A DNA stretch of 38,133 nt from Microcaldota archaeon. GTDB lineage: Archaea; Micrarchaeota; Micrarchaeia; Micrarchaeales; Micrarchaeaceae. Position 1 is the stretch's first letter. Every line of letters begins with the position of its first letter. The notes below the pieces were generated by a model. That model searched no databases. It saw only the letters and a list, made by a program, of their open reading frames with translations, and was not told where the DNA came from. The stretch is from the NCBI GenBank assembly GCA_027365735.1, contig DAHXLY010000012.1, forward strand, positions 1-38,133, in the 5' to 3' direction. The translations under genes and the position numbers were made by a program. Below, piece after piece: positions 26,684 to 36,540 of this stretch.

Positions 26684-27364
26684 GTGGGAATCAGAAGAAG
26701 CGTATGGATATGGTTCTGTGAGCACGTGCTCTACTACCCTGTCATGATAAATCACGCGGTTCTTCACAGGAACTATACGTTGGGACAGAAGGAACTGCGC
26801 TACCTAGTCATGCCGCAAAGTTTTTACCCAAATCTCGGAGAAAGGGCGGTTGAAATACCCTACGCGCTTGAATTCCTGCGCGCGAACCAGAAGAAAAAGG
26901 TACTTGAAGTTGGGAACGTGATGCAGGGCTACACGCAGATAGATGTGAAAAACCACAAAGTCATAGACAAGTACGAGAAGGGAAAAAATGTAACCAACAC
27001 AGATATTATAGGCCTCAAGGATGTTAAAAAGTACGATGTCGTTCTTTCGATATCAACAATGGAGCACGTTGGATACGACGAACCGAAAAAGGAGCGCGGC
27101 AAAACGACCTCGGCGATGATAAAGATGGCCAAGGCGCTGAAACCAGGGGGGATTATGCTGATAACAGTCCCACTCGGATACAATCCGGAGATAGATGATG
27201 TAGTAAAGAAAAATAAGATCAAATTTTATGAGATGCACTTCATGAAACGGGTTTCTGCCCTAAACAGCTGGGCTGAGACGACATTGGAGGACGCACTGGG
27301 AAGACAGTATGGCGTGCGCTGGCCTGCGGCGTGTGCTGTTGCATTCCTTATATACAGGGCATGA
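26684..27364 (+). CDS. Class I SAM-dependent methyltransferase-like protein
   Basis: KKKVLEVGNVMQGY, YDVVLSISTMEHVGYDEP, KALKPGGIMLITVPLGY. Confidence 0.7.
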   Translation: MGIRRSVWIWFCEHVLYYPVMINHAVLHRNYTLGQKELRYLVMPQSFYPNLGERAVEIPYALEFLRANQKKKVLEVGNVMQGYTQIDVKNHKVIDKYEKGKNVTNTDIIGLKDVKKYDVVLSISTMEHVGYDEPKKERGKTTSAMIKMAKALKPGGIMLITVPLGYNPEIDDVVKKNKIKFYEMHFMKRVSALNSWAETTLEDALGRQYGVRWPAACAVAFLIYRA

Positions 27365-27452
27365 ACAGGAATAAAGGGATAGCTATTTATCATCGTAAAA
27401 GATAACATAGGTAGAGTTTGAGCGCGCGTACCCTGAAGGGCCATGCAAGTAG

Positions 27453-28292
27453 TCAGACTTTTTCTTCTGCGGCGATCGCGCCGGCCAATGCATTGACGCT
27501 GTTATTCTGGACGTACTTGCCGTACGCGCCGAGCAACGTTTGTGCCATGTCGATCCTCCCGACCTTCAGCAGCGCGAGGGAGATGTAATAGAACGCGTTT
27601 ATTGACATGAATCCCTTCTTCGTCATCTCTAGCGCCCTTGAAGCGGCGATATCGTACTTGCCCAGCTCCATGTTGTAGAGCATGTCGGCGTACTTCAGCA
27701 GCAAAGGGCTCTCCAGCTGTGAGAGTTGCTCCACCGCCCTCTTCGCGGTTCTAAGGTTCCCGAGCTTGACGCTCGCCATGAACAGCACGAACGGCAGCAA
27801 CGGATTCTTCTGGTCTTCGGCCATATTTTTCTGGCAGACCACTGCTGTCTTGAAAAGCAGCCGCCTTGCCTTCGATGCGAAATCGCTTGCGGCAGACCTG
27901 TGCGTGGCGTTTTCCTCCATGAATCCCTTGCGGTCGTACCTTATCTGCGACACCTCGTAGTTCGAGGCCTGGATGTGAAGGAGCGCATAATAATAGATGA
28001 ATCCGGGGTCTGCGTAATTCTTCGTCACCTTTTCATATTCGGCAAGCGCCCCCCTTACGTAATTTTGTTGCAGTAGCTTGTTGGTGCTGGCTATTGCTCC
28101 CATAAGCACTGGATCGTTGAGGCTGATGGTGATGAGGCTGGCTTGGTTGGGATTTTCGCAGTGGGAGCAGACCCACAAGTCAGAATCAGAGTAGTTCTCG
28201 TTGCCGCAGTACCCGCACATGATCGCCTTTGCTGAACCGGCGATCTTCATCTGCTCCTGGAGGTGCTTCGGGTATATGACTGGAAAGGCCAT
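27453..28292 (-). CDS. Zinc-ribbon protein with TPR-like helical repeats
   Basis: CGYCGNENYSDSDLWVCSHCENPN followed by all-helical repeats. Confidence 0.65.
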   Translation of the reverse strand: MAFPVIYPKHLQEQMKIAGSAKAIMCGYCGNENYSDSDLWVCSHCENPNQASLITISLNDPVLMGAIASTNKLLQQNYVRGALAEYEKVTKNYADPGFIYYYALLHIQASNYEVSQIRYDRKGFMEENATHRSAASDFASKARRLLFKTAVVCQKNMAEDQKNPLLPFVLFMASVKLGNLRTAKRAVEQLSQLESPLLLKYADMLYNMELGKYDIAASRALEMTKKGFMSINAFYYISLALLKVGRIDMAQTLLGAYGKYVQNNSVNALAGAIAAEEKV

Positions 28293-28342
28293 CCTATCGG
28301 GTTGTTATCTTAGTGCAAATTTATAAATATGAGTTTAGGGTA

Positions 28343-28981
28343 AGGCAACTCATGGTCACAGTACCAAAACCCTCATCTACCTATGCGTCTGACACAAGGG
28401 CATGGTACGATCAGAGGTCAGAACAGTGGGCAAGAAAACACAATCCGGACATCTACTGGAAGGAGCTCCGCAACGAGTTCGAGCAACTCATCGGTCCAAA
28501 CAAGAGGATACTGGATGTCGGCTGCGGCACTGGAAGAGACTCCTTCCATTTCGTGAACGACGGATACAGAGTGGTGGGGATAGATTTCTCCAAAGGAATG
28601 CTGGAGGAAGCAAGGAAATATGTTCCGAAGGCAGATTTATTTGAGATGGACATGCTTTGCATCACCCTTCCGATCGCCAGCTTTGATGGAGTTTGGTGCT
28701 GTGCCAGCCTTCTCCATGTGAAAAAGTCCGAGGCAAGGGACGTTGTCCTGGAAATGAAAAGGGCGCTGAAAAGGGATGGAATAATATGTGTCGTCGTAAA
28801 GGAAGGCGAGGGAGAGAAGTTCGGGCCCGAAAAGGATGGGTCTGAAAGATTTTTCTCGTACTACACGCAAGACACATTGCGCTCGCTTTTGGAAGGCAAC
28901 GGATTCAAGACCATACGAGCCAGAATAATCGCCCCAAACCCAAACTATCGCTGGGTTTGCCTGATAGCCCAGAAACTTTAG
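28343..28981 (+). CDS. SAM-dependent methyltransferase
   Basis: RILDVGCGTGRDSFHFVNDGYRVVGIDFSKGMLEEARK. Confidence 0.88.
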   Translation, partial: RQLMVTVPKPSSTYASDTRAWYDQRSEQWARKHNPDIYWKELRNEFEQLIGPNKRILDVGCGTGRDSFHFVNDGYRVVGIDFSKGMLEEARKYVPKADLFEMDMLCITLPIASFDGVWCCASLLHVKKSEARDVVLEMKRALKRDGIICVVVKEGEGEKFGPEKDGSERFFSYYTQDTLRSLLEGNGFKTIRARIIAPNPNYRWVCLIAQKL

Positions 28982-28984
28982 GCA

Positions 28985-29650
28985 TTATTTCTTACGAAGG
29001 ACGGCAAAAAGGTGTGCGCTGTCGTACGGCTCGAGGCTCATCGTCTCCATGACCTCGAATGTGTCTTCGAGCTTCTTCAGCTCGTCCTTGAATACCTCCC
29101 TGGGGTCCCTGGATATGTCGACGCTCTGCGACTTGATCACGAAATATGCGTATCCCCCCTTCTTGAGGAACTGCGAGTTCTTCTTGAGAATCTCGGCCTG
29201 CTCCCTGGCCGATACATCCTGGTAGATCACATCGCACTTCTCGACTATGTCCTTGTACTTGCCGGTGTCGTGCGCGTCCGCGAGTATGGGGAGCATGTTC
29301 TCCCGCCTCTTGCACAATTCGATCAGGTCGCGCATGCTTCGCTCTGACAGCTCCACGCAATACACACGGCCTTCTTTCCCGACTATGTCGCTCACATGGC
29401 TCGGGGTGGTGCCGTTCGCCGCACCGAGGTACAGCACGGCACATCCTTCCTTTATCGCCATGTTCTTGAGGCCGTTCTTGATCGCAGCGCTCAGCTTGCT
29501 TCTGTATGGGGTCCACGACCTCAGCTCCATCGACCCCTCCTTGACGAGGTCTTCTGCATATACCCTCCTTCCCTTGTCGAGGTTGACGGTCATCAGTCGC
29601 CCACCTATGGCGTAGACTCCATCGAAAACTTTCTCCGCTCTGGTCTTCAT
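28985..29650 (-). CDS. flpA: Fibrillarin-like rRNA/tRNA 2'-O-methyltransferase
   Basis: ELRSWTPYRSKLSAAI, VLYLGAANGTTPSHVSDIVGKEGRVYCVE, CDVIYQDVSAREQAEIL. Confidence 0.93.
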   Translation of the reverse strand: MKTRAEKVFDGVYAIGGRLMTVNLDKGRRVYAEDLVKEGSMELRSWTPYRSKLSAAIKNGLKNMAIKEGCAVLYLGAANGTTPSHVSDIVGKEGRVYCVELSERSMRDLIELCKRRENMLPILADAHDTGKYKDIVEKCDVIYQDVSAREQAEILKKNSQFLKKGGYAYFVIKSQSVDISRDPREVFKDELKKLEDTFEVMETMSLEPYDSAHLFAVLRKK

Positions 29651-29718
29651 TCGCGCACCATGCATAGAACTAGCTACCCTTACGGGCGCTCCTGCGTTTC
29701 TATTTCGTGTCCCTTATT

Positions 29719-30138
29719 TTATATGTTTGCCTTCGCGTAGTCAAGCAATCTCCTCACTACCTCGTGCTTCGATAAGGTGCTCTCATACTCCGTCGCCCCG
29801 ACCCTGTCGGTCTGTTCGGCGTCGTCATACTCCTGAAGGCTTTCTTCCATGTCCATCTCCGCGCTCTCGGTCGGCATGTCTACGAGCTCGTACTGCATCT
29901 CGTCCGGTAGCCGCGCGTGGGTCGCCAAGAACTCTATGGACGCGCCCTTCGGCGCTTCCTGCTTCCTGTGCTTCATGAAGAGGGCCTTCAAGACCTTCTC
30001 TGTTGCCTTTCGGTAGAGGATTGACGCTGTGATGTACTCGCGTGCATCCTTGTACTTCCGCGCCAGCTCGAAATCTCTAGCTGCGCGCTTAAGGAACTCC
30101 GCACCTTTTTTCATCCTCATGCCATTCCACCCACTCAT
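29719..30138 (-). CDS. HEPN-like domain protein
   Basis: FLKRAARDFELARKYKDAREYITASILYRKATEKVLKALFMKH. Confidence 0.65.
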   Translation of the reverse strand: MSGWNGMRMKKGAEFLKRAARDFELARKYKDAREYITASILYRKATEKVLKALFMKHRKQEAPKGASIEFLATHARLPDEMQYELVDMPTESAEMDMEESLQEYDDAEQTDRVGATEYESTLSKHEVVRRLLDYAKANI

Positions 30139-30173
30139 ACCTGCGAGCCGGGCTTTAAATACTTTTAGTGCTA

Positions 30174-30203
30174 TTTCATAATTGACTAACTACGATTATG
30201 AAA
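30174..30203. promoter_or_regulatory. Inverted repeat between divergent HEPN-like and histidine kinase genes
   Basis: TTTCATAAT-N12-ATTATGAAA (10 bp if flanking A30173/T30204 is included). Confidence 0.6.
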
Positions 30204-30234
30204 TTGTCTAATCTTGTGTTGGTCACGTGGTTGC

Positions 30235-32544
30235 GTGGCGCAAGAAGTGGTGGCGAGTAGGTTCTTGCTCGACATAATACCGATAGCAACCAGCGCGGTC
30301 GGAGAGGAAGAGGTGACCGGACATTTCATCAAGAGCGTTGCTGCTAATTTTGGGATCGACCTTGTAAATCTGACCGACCTGAAGAAGAAAAATGACGCGG
30401 ATGTAAGTGCGATAGAGGGCTACATCAAGAACACCAAGAAGACGCTCGTGGACAACCAGCTCAGCGACTACTCCTCGTTCCCCGAACTGATAAACTACCG
30501 CAACAGGGGGTTCAAAAGCTACGCCGCTGTGCCGCTCATCGCTGACGGGAAGGTCGTGTCGCTTCTGGAAATGCTCTCGCGTGCCGAGAACAAGTTCGAC
30601 CAGAGGACCGTAGATGATGTTTCTTTTGGGGCGCTGCTCGTTAGCTTCGCGCTGATGTACAAGTCCGAGCTCGGGAGGAACCTCAGGCTCGCTACATATT
30701 TCGACGCCTCGTTCGACAACGCATACCCTCAGCTGATTATCGTCGACGACGGGTCGATCGTGAAGCTAAACAAGTCGGCGGTGAAGGAGTTCGACCTCAC
30801 CGCGCAGGAAAGGAGGAGGATAAACGAGATACTTGGAGTGGATTTCAAGTCGCTCACCTCCCTTCCGAGGGGCCAGTCCACCAACGTGGTGATGCAGAAC
30901 GGCAAGAACAGGAACAAGGTTTACATGTTGACCGCCAGCAGGATCAACGACAAGCTCGCCCACATAGCGGCCGTGGACATAACTGATGAATTTTCATACT
31001 CTGCGCTCAACGACCTGCTCGCGAAGAGCAAGGATGTGATGGTGGTGTTCACCGATGCGGACTTCATAGTGAAGAACGTCTCGCCCAACGCGGAAAAGGT
31101 CCTTGGATACTCCAAGACCCTTCTTTCAAGCAGCAGCCTCGTCGATATGATCACACAAGCTGAGAGGGAGCAGTTCAGGAAGTCGGTCGAACAGCAGTTC
31201 TCTGAGGGAAAGGACTTCGCAACTGGAAGGTTCATGGTAGAACTGGACAAGGCGCAGAGGAACTTCGACTACAAGTGCAAAAAATACATATCGGGATACA
31301 TGTTCCTGCTCGTCAACAACGACATGGAGCGCGCGATGCAGAACATGCGCAAGGATATGCAGGAGCTAATCGACAACACGAGCGACATAGTGCTCGGGGT
31401 GGACGCGTTGGGTTACGTAAGGTATTGCAACATGGCGGCGAGCGACCTCCTCGGATACAGACGGGAAGACCTGGTAGGACGGGAGTTCAAGGCGCTGTTC
31501 ACCGACCAGCAGAGGCTTGACGCCGACATAAGCTTTGTGCGCGGCGGGGGGATCATGAAACAGACCCCGAGCGTGGACATGCTCGGCAATAACTCGAGGT
31601 TGGTCCCGGTCATGTATATGATTAGCATGTTCAACTCCGACCCCGGCGACAGGGAGATTGAATACCTTGCTGTTGGTAGGGAACTACTCACCAAGAGGAC
31701 GATGAACGACATGGAAAAGACCATCGCATCGCAGAACGCCCAGCTCAGCAGATTGAAGGGCGAGAGCGAGTTGAAGTCGCAGTTCATCCACAATATCTCC
31801 CACGAACTAAAGACGCCGCTCACAAACATCAAGGGATACTCAAAGCTGCTTTACGAAGGAGAGTGGGGTGCTCTGAACGACGAGCAGAAGGAGAACGTCC
31901 AGATAGCGCTGAACGAGGCGGATAGGCTGATGACGGTCATACAGCAGGTGCTTGATGCCGCGAAGCTCGAGTCGGAAAAGATGAAGCTCGAATACAAAGA
32001 CGTCGACATAAAGAACCTAAACCACAACCCGAGCATCCTCGCGCTGCAGGAGACCGCGCGGAGCAAGGGGCTTTCCTTCGACTGGGAGGTGTTCGGCGAC
32101 GTACCGGACAAAATCAGCGCAGACCCGAACAGGCTGATTCAGATATTCGCCAACCTGATAAACAATGCCACCAAGTTCACCAACAAAGGAGGGATAATGG
32201 TCAGGATAATCAAAAAGTCAAGGGACTACATAGAGTGCAGCATAACCGACACCGGGATAGGGATAAGCAAGGAGGACCAGTCCAAGCTTTTCAGGAGGAA
32301 GTTCTATCAGGTGACAAAGAAGGAGGGGCTGGTCCAGCAGCCCGGCGCCGGAACCGGGCTCGGACTGTCGATAACAAAAGACCTGGTCCGCCTGCACGGA
32401 GGGAGGATAAAGGTAGATTCGGAGCCCGGAAAGGGCAGCAGGTTCTACTTCACGCTGTCGATAGCGAAAAAGCAGAAGAGGAAGAGGAATGCAGACCCCG
32501 TGGCTCAGCAGCAACAGCCGCCCGCGGCAGCAGAGCAGAAATAG
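30235..32544 (+). CDS. Sensor histidine kinase (GAF-like, several PAS, HisKA, HATPase_c)
   Basis: HNISHELKTPLTNIKGYSKLL, NRLIQIFANLINNATKF, DTGIGISKEDQSKLF, GAGTGLGLSITKDLVRLHGG; exact start uncertain (GTG 30235 or nearby). Confidence 0.9.
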   Translation: MAQEVVASRFLLDIIPIATSAVGEEEVTGHFIKSVAANFGIDLVNLTDLKKKNDADVSAIEGYIKNTKKTLVDNQLSDYSSFPELINYRNRGFKSYAAVPLIADGKVVSLLEMLSRAENKFDQRTVDDVSFGALLVSFALMYKSELGRNLRLATYFDASFDNAYPQLIIVDDGSIVKLNKSAVKEFDLTAQERRRINEILGVDFKSLTSLPRGQSTNVVMQNGKNRNKVYMLTASRINDKLAHIAAVDITDEFSYSALNDLLAKSKDVMVVFTDADFIVKNVSPNAEKVLGYSKTLLSSSSLVDMITQAEREQFRKSVEQQFSEGKDFATGRFMVELDKAQRNFDYKCKKYISGYMFLLVNNDMERAMQNMRKDMQELIDNTSDIVLGVDALGYVRYCNMAASDLLGYRREDLVGREFKALFTDQQRLDADISFVRGGGIMKQTPSVDMLGNNSRLVPVMYMISMFNSDPGDREIEYLAVGRELLTKRTMNDMEKTIASQNAQLSRLKGESELKSQFIHNISHELKTPLTNIKGYSKLLYEGEWGALNDEQKENVQIALNEADRLMTVIQQVLDAAKLESEKMKLEYKDVDIKNLNHNPSILALQETARSKGLSFDWEVFGDVPDKISADPNRLIQIFANLINNATKFTNKGGIMVRIIKKSRDYIECSITDTGIGISKEDQSKLFRRKFYQVTKKEGLVQQPGAGTGLGLSITKDLVRLHGGRIKVDSEPGKGSRFYFTLSIAKKQKRKRNADPVAQQQQPPAAAEQK

Positions 32545-32562
32545 CTATTTTTGATTCGACGG

Positions 32563-33705
32563 TCAGCATGGAGAGGCGCAATACGCCACGATTATTCCGC
32601 ACGCGCCGCCGATCAGCTTCGCGGTGTTGACGGTGCTCTTCATAGAGGATACAGGAAGGGAGAAGAACCAGTTCTGGAGCTTGGTGCTGGTGATCAGGTT
32701 CTGAGTTATATTAGTCGTTATTATCAGTCCAGGGCCCTGCTCCGGGAAGCTCGCGTTTCTGGACGCGGTGGTGTATGTGCCCACATAAACCGATGACGAT
32801 GTGTTGGTGAGCGAGAAGGTCATCTGGTACGGCACGATTCCGCTCTGGTTCTGGTAGCTGTTCACGCCCGTAGGAGAGTGACCCCACTTGGACTGGTACG
32901 CCGCGCTGTAGGCGGATGCGGTGCAGTTCGTGGAGTTGTCATACAGCGGGGTTAGATTAAGCATTACAGGATAGTAAATGCTGTTGTGCACAAGGTCCGT
33001 GGCGATCTGCAGGTTGGTGCTGATCGTAGTTGTCGATCCCGAAGTGGTGGAGGAGCTTGTGGTCGACGCGGAGGTCGTTGTGGACCCGACCGTCGTAGTG
33101 GCGGGCAGCGGATTTACCTGACCGCTTCCGGTCCTTATGTCATACAGTGACGTCTGGACAACGGATATCCTTCCCGTAGATGGAGGGAGCTGGAACGTCT
33201 GGGAGACCGGAATTATCACAACACCCGCGCTGTTGTTGGTTATCGTTGTTAACCTTATTTCCATGTTCGAATACTGACCGGTAGCATTGACGTTGGTGTT
33301 GTTGCCCAGGTAGAGCGAAATCCTGTACGAAGGATTCATGAATGCGGGAATCCTTGCGAGCGATATCATCGCCGTTGCGGACGAGGCTGAAACACTGATC
33401 AGGTTGGCGGTATACTCTGAACCCGCCATGTAGAATATCGTCGTGGCCTTCGTCAGGGTTACTGGAGTGGGGCCGTTTATATAAACAACGGAGAAGGCGT
33501 TTATCAGCCACGTGGCGATCAGGTAGATGACTATCAGCACTACCACTGCCATCAGGCCCTTCTTCACCACCTCGCCGCTATGCTGGAGAGTATGCGGAAC
33601 CATTGGTCGTGCGGGAGTCGCAGGCTTCTGCTGCGGCTGGGAAGGCATCGGAGCCTGTTGACTCGGCCTGTTCATCCTAACCTTCGCATGTGGCGGCGCC
33701 ATCAA
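32563..33705 (-). CDS. Membrane-anchored secreted protein with Ser/Thr-rich linker
   Basis: TM segment LMAVVVLIVIYLIATWLI; TTTVGSTTTSASTTSSSTTSGSTTTIS; multiple sequons. Confidence 0.65.
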   Translation of the reverse strand: MMAPPHAKVRMNRPSQQAPMPSQPQQKPATPARPMVPHTLQHSGEVVKKGLMAVVVLIVIYLIATWLINAFSVVYINGPTPVTLTKATTIFYMAGSEYTANLISVSASSATAMISLARIPAFMNPSYRISLYLGNNTNVNATGQYSNMEIRLTTITNNSAGVVIIPVSQTFQLPPSTGRISVVQTSLYDIRTGSGQVNPLPATTTVGSTTTSASTTSSSTTSGSTTTISTNLQIATDLVHNSIYYPVMLNLTPLYDNSTNCTASAYSAAYQSKWGHSPTGVNSYQNQSGIVPYQMTFSLTNTSSSVYVGTYTTASRNASFPEQGPGLIITTNITQNLITSTKLQNWFFSLPVSSMKSTVNTAKLIGGACGIIVAYCASPC

Positions 33706-33841
33706 ATCGAGACTATATACCTAACAAGGCTTTTAAAACTAACTGGGTGCTGCGGCGCAGAACCGAACAAAGTACCTGAAGGTACCGGAAAATTCAGTAA
33801 GGCATATTAAACCTTTATGCGATTCTCTATCGGTGACCATT

Positions 33842-35062
33842 ATGGCGGCAGGCGGCAGTGACTCGTTGAGGGAAGACCTCATGATGATAATCAACGACAG
33901 GCAGCAGATTTCTTACGGAGAGCTGAGCGACATAGCCTTCAGCAGGGGCATTCCTGAGCCAGGCCTGAAGGACGCGCTCGCGGAGCTTGAGAAGAACAAG
34001 GCAATAGCCTCGAGGAGCAGCGGAGGCATACTCACATACTATTTGCTGCAGGAGCAGGACCGCGTCAGGAAGGTGCTTATCGTCGAGGACGACAGGAACA
34101 TCAACAAGCTGATGATGCTCTCGATAGGGAAGGGTTTCGACGTCACCCAGGTTTACGACGGGGGGGAGGCGATCGGCAAGATCCGCGAGGCTAGGCCTGA
34201 ACTGGTGATACTTGACCTGATGCTGCCGCACAAGGACGGGCTCGATATCTGCCAGACGATAAAGGCAGACCCGGAGATCAGCAATACCGTTGTCATACTT
34301 ATCAGCGCGATGGATCCGACAAGCAACCGCTTCAAGGGCATAAAGTACGGGGCCGATTATTACATAAAGAAGCCCTTTGACCCGAATGAACTCAGGAGCC
34401 TGGTGACTTTGTTCCTGAGGAAGAAGGGCAAGAAGTTCGACGCCCTCATCGACCTCCCGGACGAGGAGAGGATATCAAACCAGATCGAGCATTCGATAAA
34501 GCCGAAGGAGAACTATATCATCGGCACGCTGAGGATAGAAAATCTCGGGGCGTATGCGAAGCAGTTCGGAGAGAAGAACGCGATAGCCTTCCTGAGGCTG
34601 ATCTCCCAACTGCTCCAAGACGCGATAAAGTCCCAAAACACCTTCGCGGGGTTCCTGAACAGCGACGAGTTCGTGATTGCTGGGACAAAGGAGAACATCG
34701 ACAACGTGGTGAAGGAGGTGACCAGTGAGTTCAATGCGGTGTTGGCATTCGTGCTTCAGGACGCGGACATGAAGTTCAAAAGGATAAACCTGAACATCGA
34801 GGCGCTTTTCGAATCCAAGGAGGCGCCAAAGCTGTCGCTCGTTTTCACCGAATCGAACAAGTCGGCCCTCAAGGAAAGGAGGAACCAGGTTCTCCGCGAT
34901 AAGGGCGTCTCACCGACCGCCCCATCGACCGGGATCGGCGCATATACTTACGACGAGCTGCAGAAGATATTCGGCAAGGACGACCTGGATGTGACCATCA
35001 CCCGGGATGAGAAAGGGGTCAGGTTGCAGGTCGGGAAGACGATCGAGGAGGAAAAGAAATGA
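33842..35062 (+). CDS. Response regulator: winged-helix-like N-terminus + REC + degenerate GGDEF-like domain
   Basis: REC: KVLIVEDDRNINKL...LVILDLMLPHKDGLD...YYIKKPFDPNEL; C-terminal IIGTLRIENLGAYAKQFGEKNAIAFLRLISQLLQDAI...FAGFLNSDEFVIAG. Confidence 0.8.
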   Translation: MAAGGSDSLREDLMMIINDRQQISYGELSDIAFSRGIPEPGLKDALAELEKNKAIASRSSGGILTYYLLQEQDRVRKVLIVEDDRNINKLMMLSIGKGFDVTQVYDGGEAIGKIREARPELVILDLMLPHKDGLDICQTIKADPEISNTVVILISAMDPTSNRFKGIKYGADYYIKKPFDPNELRSLVTLFLRKKGKKFDALIDLPDEERISNQIEHSIKPKENYIIGTLRIENLGAYAKQFGEKNAIAFLRLISQLLQDAIKSQNTFAGFLNSDEFVIAGTKENIDNVVKEVTSEFNAVLAFVLQDADMKFKRINLNIEALFESKEAPKLSLVFTESNKSALKERRNQVLRDKGVSPTAPSTGIGAYTYDELQKIFGKDDLDVTITRDEKGVRLQVGKTIEEEKK

Positions 35063-35096
35063 ATAAATTGGTTCGCACGCCATTCTAACTGGTTCG

Positions 35097-35642
35097 ATGG
35101 GTACAAAGCGCACGGCTCAGGCGGCAACCGACTTCATGGTCTCTTACGGCATAGCCATACTCATAGTCGCGATTTCGCTCTATATCGTCCTGAGGGTAGG
35201 GGTTTTCAGCGGCCAGCTCGCACAGCCGGTCTGCACTCCTGCGCCGAGCTTCGCGTGTGGTGCGGTGGCGATCGCGGCGAACGGGCTTATGACACTCTCG
35301 TTCACGCAGGCGATAGGCGGGCAGATAAATATCACGGCAGTGGGATGTTCGACAGGCATAAACGTGACCGGGAACCTCCCGCAGTATGGGAACACCAAAA
35401 TGCAACAGTACTCGGTCGCGCCACAATACTATCCCGGCACCGCGCTTCAGTATGGGTTGAAGGTGTACAGCGACGCATCGGCGCTGGTGTCTGTTTACTG
35501 TTACAACGGAGGCGGGATGGCAACAGGCAACCTTGGCAATACCTACACCGGATACGTGTGGTTCAACTACACCTACAACAACCTCCCATCCGACTACCAC
35601 AGCGTGGTGAGGGTGATGCAGTTCTCCACCAAGTACTCGTGA
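35097..35642 (+). CDS. Type IV pilin-like/class III signal peptide secreted protein
   Basis: KRTAQAATDFMVSYGIAILIVAISLYIVLRVG N-terminus. Confidence 0.7.
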   Translation: MGTKRTAQAATDFMVSYGIAILIVAISLYIVLRVGVFSGQLAQPVCTPAPSFACGAVAIAANGLMTLSFTQAIGGQINITAVGCSTGINVTGNLPQYGNTKMQQYSVAPQYYPGTALQYGLKVYSDASALVSVYCYNGGGMATGNLGNTYTGYVWFNYTYNNLPSDYHSVVRVMQFSTKYS

Positions 35643-35701
35643 CGAGAGCGTGGTTATTTAATGTTTAGGTTGAATTATAACCAACAGGCTAAAGTGATGG
35701 T

Positions 35702-36526
35702 TTGAACAACAGGTACGTCCAGGTTTCGCTTTTCGCGCTCCTAATGCTGACCGCCACCGCAGGCGCGGCCTACGTGAATGTGTCGCAGCCATATTCAGCG
35801 ACGATATACAACAACGGCAGCATACTTCTCGGCAAGGTCGGGCCCGGGCAGACGTTTTTCGTGACGATATCATCCACAACCGCATCCGGCAGCGGGCAGG
35901 TCTACCAGTACGGCTGGAACCGGATGATCGCCGGCGGCCTACCGCCCGGATGGATCGCCGAGAACTCATCGCTCAACTATGCGAACCTTTCCGTCAAGGT
36001 CACGCCGCCTCCGGCTGCGGTCTATGGGATTTATTCGTTCAACCTAACCGCGATCAACACGGGCAATTACTCGGGGCGCGGCGCGGTCAGGTTCAGGGCG
36101 CTGATAAACGTGCCTCCGAACGTGTTCCAGCTCAACGTCACCCCGACAAACATCAGCGCGGGGCCGGGGCAGCCGTCGACCATAAAGGTGACGATCAACA
36201 ACACCGGCGTGTCTGACAGCCCGTTCCTGATAAAGGTCCAGGGGCTTCCCGGATGGAACGCGAGCCAGAGCGTGATCGCGAGGCACCACACGATATCCAC
36301 GTACGATTATCCGGTGTACCAAAACACTCCCGGCGTATACCATGCGGCGCTGAACGTTACATCCTCGGCAAGTCCGCTCATAACAAAGAGGAGCAACGTG
36401 ACGATAGTGATAAGCGCCTCCCTGCTGAATGACTACAGAGCCATCGGCCAGGGGGCGATAGGCTTCCCGATAATCCTGGAGCCGGTTTACGCGCTGATGC
36501 ATCTGATAAGCAAGCTTTTTGGCTGA
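35702..36526 (+). CDS. Secreted protein with NEW3/CARDB-like beta domain and C-terminal TM; TTG start
   Basis: Signal peptide YVQVSLFALLMLTATAGAAYV; PTNISAGPGQPSTIKVTINNTGVSDSPFLIKVQGLPGW; GTGAT SD-like before TTG. Confidence 0.65.
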   Translation: MNNRYVQVSLFALLMLTATAGAAYVNVSQPYSATIYNNGSILLGKVGPGQTFFVTISSTTASGSGQVYQYGWNRMIAGGLPPGWIAENSSLNYANLSVKVTPPPAAVYGIYSFNLTAINTGNYSGRGAVRFRALINVPPNVFQLNVTPTNISAGPGQPSTIKVTINNTGVSDSPFLIKVQGLPGWNASQSVIARHHTISTYDYPVYQNTPGVYHAALNVTSSASPLITKRSNVTIVISASLLNDYRAIGQGAIGFPIILEPVYALMHLISKLFG

Positions 36527-36540
36527 ACGGTAGTGATTGA

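Noticed and set aside
35085-35600. 171-aa minus-strand ORF opposite the pilin-like gene
   Set aside because: Antisense to a recognisable class III signal-peptide protein.
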